Below, one piece after another: positions 34,099-38,095 of a DNA stretch of 38,095 nt. The notes beneath the pieces were generated by a model. The model saw only the letters and a program-made list of their open reading frames with translations, did no database searches and had not been told where the DNA came from. Numbering within the stretch: the stretch's first letter is position 1; each line of letters starts with the position of its first letter. The DNA lies in contig BJGQ01000001.1 in assembly GCA_014190575.1 (NCBI GenBank), positions 85,569 to 123,663 of the forward strand. Reading direction: 5' to 3'. The DNA comes from Bacteroidota bacterium (GTDB lineage: Bacteria; Bacteroidota; Bacteroidia; Chitinophagales; UBA10324). The position numbers and the translations under genes are program-made.

Positions 34099-34818
34099 TT
34101 ACTTCCCTAAATTATAGAGGTAACGAACCAATGTTCGTTTTGCCACAGGTAAAAATGTTTCCATCAATGGAAATTTTTCGTGGCTTTCAATTACAAATGT
34201 GCCGGGAGAAAATATTTTCTTTTCGGTTTTTATAATTGTTGACTTCATATTCTCATAAGTGTTCGCAATGCTTTTGGTATAAGTGCAGATGTAGTCCACT
34301 TTAATACCTCTGTATAATTCAGTGCTGTTTTCAAAAAGTGCAATTTGATATTCGTACACTTTTGTTTGTCGGCTTCCGGTTCTTGCTAAAAACAAATAAC
34401 CGAATTCAGGATTAACCGGAACCAATCCAACTGGAAAAATTTGCAAATCATTTTCGACTGAGGCATATAATTCGCGACCATCATTCATGGTTGATTGCAA
34501 ATGAGGAATTGCGAACTCCAATATAGTTTCCAGTTCTTCAATGCACTTATTTTCAATCATCAGTTTTTCGTATTGCAATTTGAAATTTTCAAAATCAATT
34601 TTTGAAATCTGTTTTGGAAATGCGTTTGCCACAATTTCCTTATTCTCTTTCAGTTGTTTCAGATTGTGATGATGTGAAATAATATCTGACAAGGTCGGAT
34701 ACAATTTTTTACTATCGAACTGCTTACTTACCTCCTGCAAATAATCGAGCAGTAAATATTTTTTATACTCAAAATCTATCCAACCTTCTGTAATCCAATT
34801 TGCGCTTAGATTTTTCAT
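34099..34818 (-). CDS. Hypothetical protein
   Basis: A 239-residue protein with no signal peptide or membrane helix, starting MKNLSANWITEGWIDFEYKK. The first half is helical and charged (LKQLKENKEIVANAF, DFENFKLQYEKLMIE); the second half looks like beta strands (FGYLFLARTGSRQTKVYEYQIALF, GIKVDYICTY). I recognise no family. It converges with secG with a gap of four bases and no terminator. Codon use is like the neighbours, so it is a real gene and not a shadow of another frame. Confidence 0.7.
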   Translation of the reverse strand: MKNLSANWITEGWIDFEYKKYLLLDYLQEVSKQFDSKKLYPTLSDIISHHHNLKQLKENKEIVANAFPKQISKIDFENFKLQYEKLMIENKCIEELETILEFAIPHLQSTMNDGRELYASVENDLQIFPVGLVPVNPEFGYLFLARTGSRQTKVYEYQIALFENSTELYRGIKVDYICTYTKSIANTYENMKSTIIKTEKKIFSPGTFVIESHEKFPLMETFLPVAKRTLVRYLYNLGK

Positions 34819-35053
34819 GACCGATGGTTTAAAAGTTTATACGGTTAAATCTGCATCAGGGTTTACTTTTTTTCATTGTATAGAATTGTTGTTATTCAAC
34901 AATGCAACCCTGTTTTGTATAGTGCCGATAATAAAGTGGTGGATAAAAGCAGTTGCTCGTTTTTAAAATTTACATCAATAAGCATAACAATTTGAGTTGA
35001 TTGTGAAAGCTAAATTCTTAAATCAAAAAATCATTTTACAAAAAATATTTTTT

Positions 35054-35527
35054 ATGAATAAAATAATTGTGCTCCTTCTACTTATTCTTCCACATTTTTT
35101 TGATGTGAATGCTCAAAGCAGAATTGATTCAGAGCAAACTGAAATTATTCAGTTCAGTGTTTTAACAAATACTGTTTCCGAAAAAATGGAAGGCATTCAA
35201 TTGCTTCAATCAAAAATTATAAATGAAAAAATAACTGGTGATACACATCCATTAAATGATGAAGGAATTATTCAATTTGATATTGCTGATGCTGAAGGAA
35301 AAATTCTTTTCTCGGTAAAACAGGATAATCCATGTTTCATTAATTATGAATATGCCAATGAAAAAGGTGAACTCGGTCGGTACAAAAAAACAGAACCCCA
35401 AGAAACTCTTCTGGTAAAATTTCCTGTTTTGAAAAATGCTTCGTCGCTTAAAGTTTATCAAGTCACTGCTGACGGGAAACAGATTTTGATTTCTTCATTC
35501 ACCTATCTAAACAATTCGTGGAAATGA
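35054..35527 (+). CDS. Small secreted protein, cotranscribed with an M64 peptidase
   Basis: A 157-residue protein with a signal peptide (MNKIIVLLLLILPHFFDVNAQ). The start at 35054 is chosen because the signal peptide begins there; the frame is open 19 codons upstream. The mature part is beta-rich with EGIIQFDIADAEGKILFSV, ETLLVKFPVLKNASSLKVY and ISSFTYLNN. That resembles the small N-terminal domain seen on Bacteroides M64 peptidases (M64_N), but this is only a shape-level likeness. It overlaps the M64 gene by four bases (ATGA, 35524-35527), so both are probably made together. No known function. Confidence 0.7.
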   Translation: MNKIIVLLLLILPHFFDVNAQSRIDSEQTEIIQFSVLTNTVSEKMEGIQLLQSKIINEKITGDTHPLNDEGIIQFDIADAEGKILFSVKQDNPCFINYEYANEKGELGRYKKTEPQETLLVKFPVLKNASSLKVYQVTADGKQILISSFTYLNNSWK

Positions 35528-38095
35528 AAAAACTAATTCTTCTGTTGCTGATTTTTGTTTCCGGAAAAATTTCTGCACAAACATTCCCTGTTACAACCAT
35601 TCTCTATAACGGTTCTTCAAGCAATCACATTGATTTGGTTTTTTTGGCTGATGGATTCACTTCGGCAGAACAAACAAATTTTATTACACAGGTGAATACA
35701 ATTTCAACCGCATTATTTAACACCTCTCCATATAAAGAATATAAAAACCTGTTTAATGTTTATGCAATACAGGTGAGTTCAGCAACATCAGGTATTATGC
35801 ACCAAGTAACTGCCCCTGATTGTGCATCAGCAAGTCCTACTGTTCCATCATCCAGTACTGTATCTTATTTCGGAAGCAAATTCGATTACGGCAGTATTCA
35901 CCGGTTGGTAGTTGCAACAAATACCACTGCCATACAAAATGTTTTACTCGCAAATTTTCCGGCATACAATAAAGCTATTATAGTTGCCAATTCCACTTAT
36001 TATGGCGGTTCAGGTGGAACATATCCTTGTTGTACTATAAATGGGGCAAGCGCAGAAATAATAATTCATGAACTCGGTCATTCAATTGCAAACCTCACTG
36101 ATGAATATACTTCCGGTGGATGCAGCACAATAGAAAAACCGAATTGTACCATGGAAACAAATCCAACATTGATAAAATGGAAAGCCTGGATTCCGGGTGG
36201 AATGCCGATTCCTACATCTGCAGGTACAAATTGCACTTCAGTAGGATTATATCTCGGTGCGAATTATTGTCCAACGACTTGGTATCGCCCGATGTGTAAT
36301 TGTAAAATGTTAGCCCTTGGTCAGCCATTCTGCAGTATTTGTAAGGAAGAATTGATTGTGTCATTTCTAAACATGACTAATCTGGTTAATAGTTATTCCC
36401 CGGTAAATACTTCAACAATTACTATTGCAAGTGGAGGTTCACAAACTTTTTCATCCACCATTATTCAAACAATTCCAAACACAGTTAAATCACAATGGGT
36501 ATTGGATGGTATGGTCGTAACAACAAATAATTTATCATACACGGCAATCGGAAATAATTTGACTTTAGGAAATCACACACTAACCTTCAATGTTTGGGAC
36601 ACAACTTCGTTGGTAAAAAAACTGGTTCCAACCAATTCTGTTTTATGGACTATATATAAAAGCGGAACCACAACAGTTACACTTTCAACTTTCAATCCTG
36701 TTTGTGTGAATGCATCTTCATTTACATTGACAGGCGGTTCCCCTAACGGAGGAACTTATTCAGGAACAGGTGTGAGTGCCGGAATATTTAATCCGGCAAT
36801 TACAGGAGCTGGAACTTTTACAATTACCTATACTTATAATTCTCAATCAGCATCTCAAAGTATTCAAGTGAAGGCATTGCCTGTTGTTGTGATTTCTCCA
36901 TCGAGTAGTAGTATTTGTTCAGGAAGTTCAACCACAATTACTGCAAGTGGAGCTACAACTTATTCCTGGTCCCCTTCAACTTCTTTGAGTTCAACTTCAT
37001 TGGCAAGTGCAACAGCTTCACCCACTACCAACATTACTTACACAATAACAGGAACTACAAATGGATGCAGTAGTTCTTCAACATCAAGTGTTTCTGTAAT
37101 TGCATTGCCAACTTTAAACATCGCCGGAAGCTATACAATTTGTACTGGTTCATCAACAACATTAACTGTAAGTGGAGCTACAACCTATTTCTGGTCGCCG
37201 GCAACAGGATTGAATTTAACTTCAGGTTCAACAGTAATTGCAAATCCAACTGCTTCGATCACCTATGCAATTTCGGGAACAGCAAATGGTTGTACTAAGA
37301 TTCAAAATTTTTCATTGACTGTAAATTCAATTCCAACAATTACATCATCAGCAAACGCAACAATTTGTTCAGGAACTTCAACATCATTAACAGCAAGTGG
37401 AGCAACAACTTATACTTGGTCACCTTCAACAGCGTTAAATGATACTATAGGATCAAGTGTAGTTGCTAATCCAACATCCAACATCACTTACACTATTACG
37501 GGAAGCAATGGATGCACTTCAACAAAAACTGTTTCGGTTTCTGTTAATGCCTCACCAACAATTTCTTCTTCTTCCAATACAACTATTTGTTCAGGAACTT
37601 CAACTACAATGACAACAAGTGGTGCTACAACATATTCATGGTCACCATCCACAGGCTTGAATTTAACTTCTGGTTCAAGTGTAATTGCGACTCCATCATC
37701 AACTACAACTTATACCATAACTGGAACAACAAATGGTTGTTCGAATACAAAAACAATTTCGGTTTCGGTTAATGCAACTCCAACTATTACAACATCAGGA
37801 AACACATCTGTTTGTTCAGGTTCGTCAACAACATTAACAGTTGGTGGAGCAACAACTTACTCGTGGTCTCCATCTATTGGATTGAATGCAGCAACCGGAG
37901 CAAGTGTAATTGCAAACCCTTCAACAAATAATACTTACACAATTGTCGGCACGAGTAACGGATGCACCAACACAAAAACAATTTCAGTTTCAGTCAATGC
38001 AATCCCAACTATTTCTTCTTCAGCAAACATCACAATTTGCTCAGGAAATCCCACAACTTTAACAGCAAGCGGAGCATCAACTTATTTGTGGTCGC
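35524..38095 (+). CDS. Secreted M64-family metallopeptidase with Ig-like repeats, 3' end cut by window edge
   Basis: The frame starts at ATG 35524 and stays open to the window end (857 codons visible). A signal peptide ends KISAQ. The M64 domain (about 20-290) has IDLVFLADGFTSAEQ, NVYAIQVSSATSG and the zinc site HELGHSIANLTDEY at 182-195 (His182, Glu183, His186). It resembles the IgA peptidase family, though most members act on unknown proteins. A Cys-rich segment (MCNCKMLALGQPFCSICKEE) follows, then about 130 residues of beta-sandwich, then a chain of 75-residue repeats that runs off the window. The C-terminus is unseen; a T9SS sorting domain there would be expected but is not shown. Confidence 0.9.
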   Translation, partial: MKKLILLLLIFVSGKISAQTFPVTTILYNGSSSNHIDLVFLADGFTSAEQTNFITQVNTISTALFNTSPYKEYKNLFNVYAIQVSSATSGIMHQVTAPDCASASPTVPSSSTVSYFGSKFDYGSIHRLVVATNTTAIQNVLLANFPAYNKAIIVANSTYYGGSGGTYPCCTINGASAEIIIHELGHSIANLTDEYTSGGCSTIEKPNCTMETNPTLIKWKAWIPGGMPIPTSAGTNCTSVGLYLGANYCPTTWYRPMCNCKMLALGQPFCSICKEELIVSFLNMTNLVNSYSPVNTSTITIASGGSQTFSSTIIQTIPNTVKSQWVLDGMVVTTNNLSYTAIGNNLTLGNHTLTFNVWDTTSLVKKLVPTNSVLWTIYKSGTTTVTLSTFNPVCVNASSFTLTGGSPNGGTYSGTGVSAGIFNPAITGAGTFTITYTYNSQSASQSIQVKALPVVVISPSSSSICSGSSTTITASGATTYSWSPSTSLSSTSLASATASPTTNITYTITGTTNGCSSSSTSSVSVIALPTLNIAGSYTICTGSSTTLTVSGATTYFWSPATGLNLTSGSTVIANPTASITYAISGTANGCTKIQNFSLTVNSIPTITSSANATICSGTSTSLTASGATTYTWSPSTALNDTIGSSVVANPTSNITYTITGSNGCTSTKTVSVSVNASPTISSSSNTTICSGTSTTMTTSGATTYSWSPSTGLNLTSGSSVIATPSSTTTYTITGTTNGCSNTKTISVSVNATPTITTSGNTSVCSGSSTTLTVGGATTYSWSPSIGLNAATGASVIANPSTNNTYTIVGTSNGCTNTKTISVSVNAIPTISSSANITICSGNPTTLTASGASTYLWS
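36883..38095 (+). repeat. At least six 225-base (75-residue) Ig-like repeats in the M64 gene
   Basis: The motif (I/V)C(S/T)G begins at 36913, 37138, 37363, 37585, 37810 and 38035, so spacing is 225, 225, 222, 225 and 225 bases. Each unit reads about ICSGSSTTLTASGATTY, WSPSTGLN, NPT, TYTITGTTNGC and SVSVNA. The last copy is cut by the window end. Confidence 0.93.

Noticed and set aside
34877-34922. TTGTATAG twice, 39 bases apart, with ATTGTTG/CAACAAT arms between them
   Set aside because: Short elements in AT-rich intergenic DNA; they could be regulatory, but similar ATTGTTG/CAACAAT arms also occur at 3903-3924, and no clear site emerges.
36883-38095. CRISPR-like array at the right end
   Set aside because: The period is 225 bases and in frame; the units encode Ig-like protein repeats, and there are no spacers.

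Overview
The window is low-GC DNA from a member of the Bacteroidota, most likely a Chitinophagales/Sphingobacteriales-type relative. The evidence is the type IX secretion (T9SS) C-terminal sorting domains, a PorP/SprF protein, Omp28, DUF4294, LptE and SecG proteins of Bacteroidota type, and promoters that fit the Bacteroidota pattern TTTG-N19-TAnnTTTG rather than TATAAT.

Layout. Positions 1-3.9 kb (minus strand) hold a truncated DinB-like gene, the shikimate genes aroA and aroB, a small ABM-type monooxygenase and a SAM hydroxide adenosyltransferase. Positions 4.0-7.9 kb (plus) form a compact housekeeping run: phoH, uppP, truB, ribF, rlmH. It ends at a bidirectional terminator shared with a convergent membrane pyrophosphatase gene (hppA), whose product carries an unusual cysteine-rich tail. 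Positions 10.6-14.0 kb are the accessory part: octamer repeats, GC-rich scraps, a toxin-antitoxin pair whose toxin is frameshifted in a T run, palindromes, a T9SS-exported protein and the remnant of another T9SS gene end. Next come an uncharacterised radical SAM protein, two tandem Omp28-like exported proteins with thioredoxin-type CxxC motifs, a CFA-like methyltransferase, a PorP/SprF protein, a GT9 glycosyltransferase, a DUF4294 protein and three small lipoproteins.

Positions 24.8-34.1 kb return to housekeeping: tilS, a rhomboid protease, a threonine aldolase, a GNAT-like protein, miaB, a sigma-54 activator, lptE, an acidic TPR-like protein and secG. The right edge holds a hypothetical gene and a two-gene operon: a small secreted protein followed by a truncated M64 metallopeptidase with 75-residue Ig-like repeats.

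I see no CRISPR array, prophage, transposase or RNA gene. The most unusual items are the 22-cysteine tail on the pyrophosphatase, the toxin frameshift in a homopolymer, an in-frame palindromic insertion in miaB, the footprint of a lost T9SS paralogue, and a radical SAM protein with an unrecognised N-terminal region. I did not find a clear multi-gene defence or biosynthetic system that would count as a new system.
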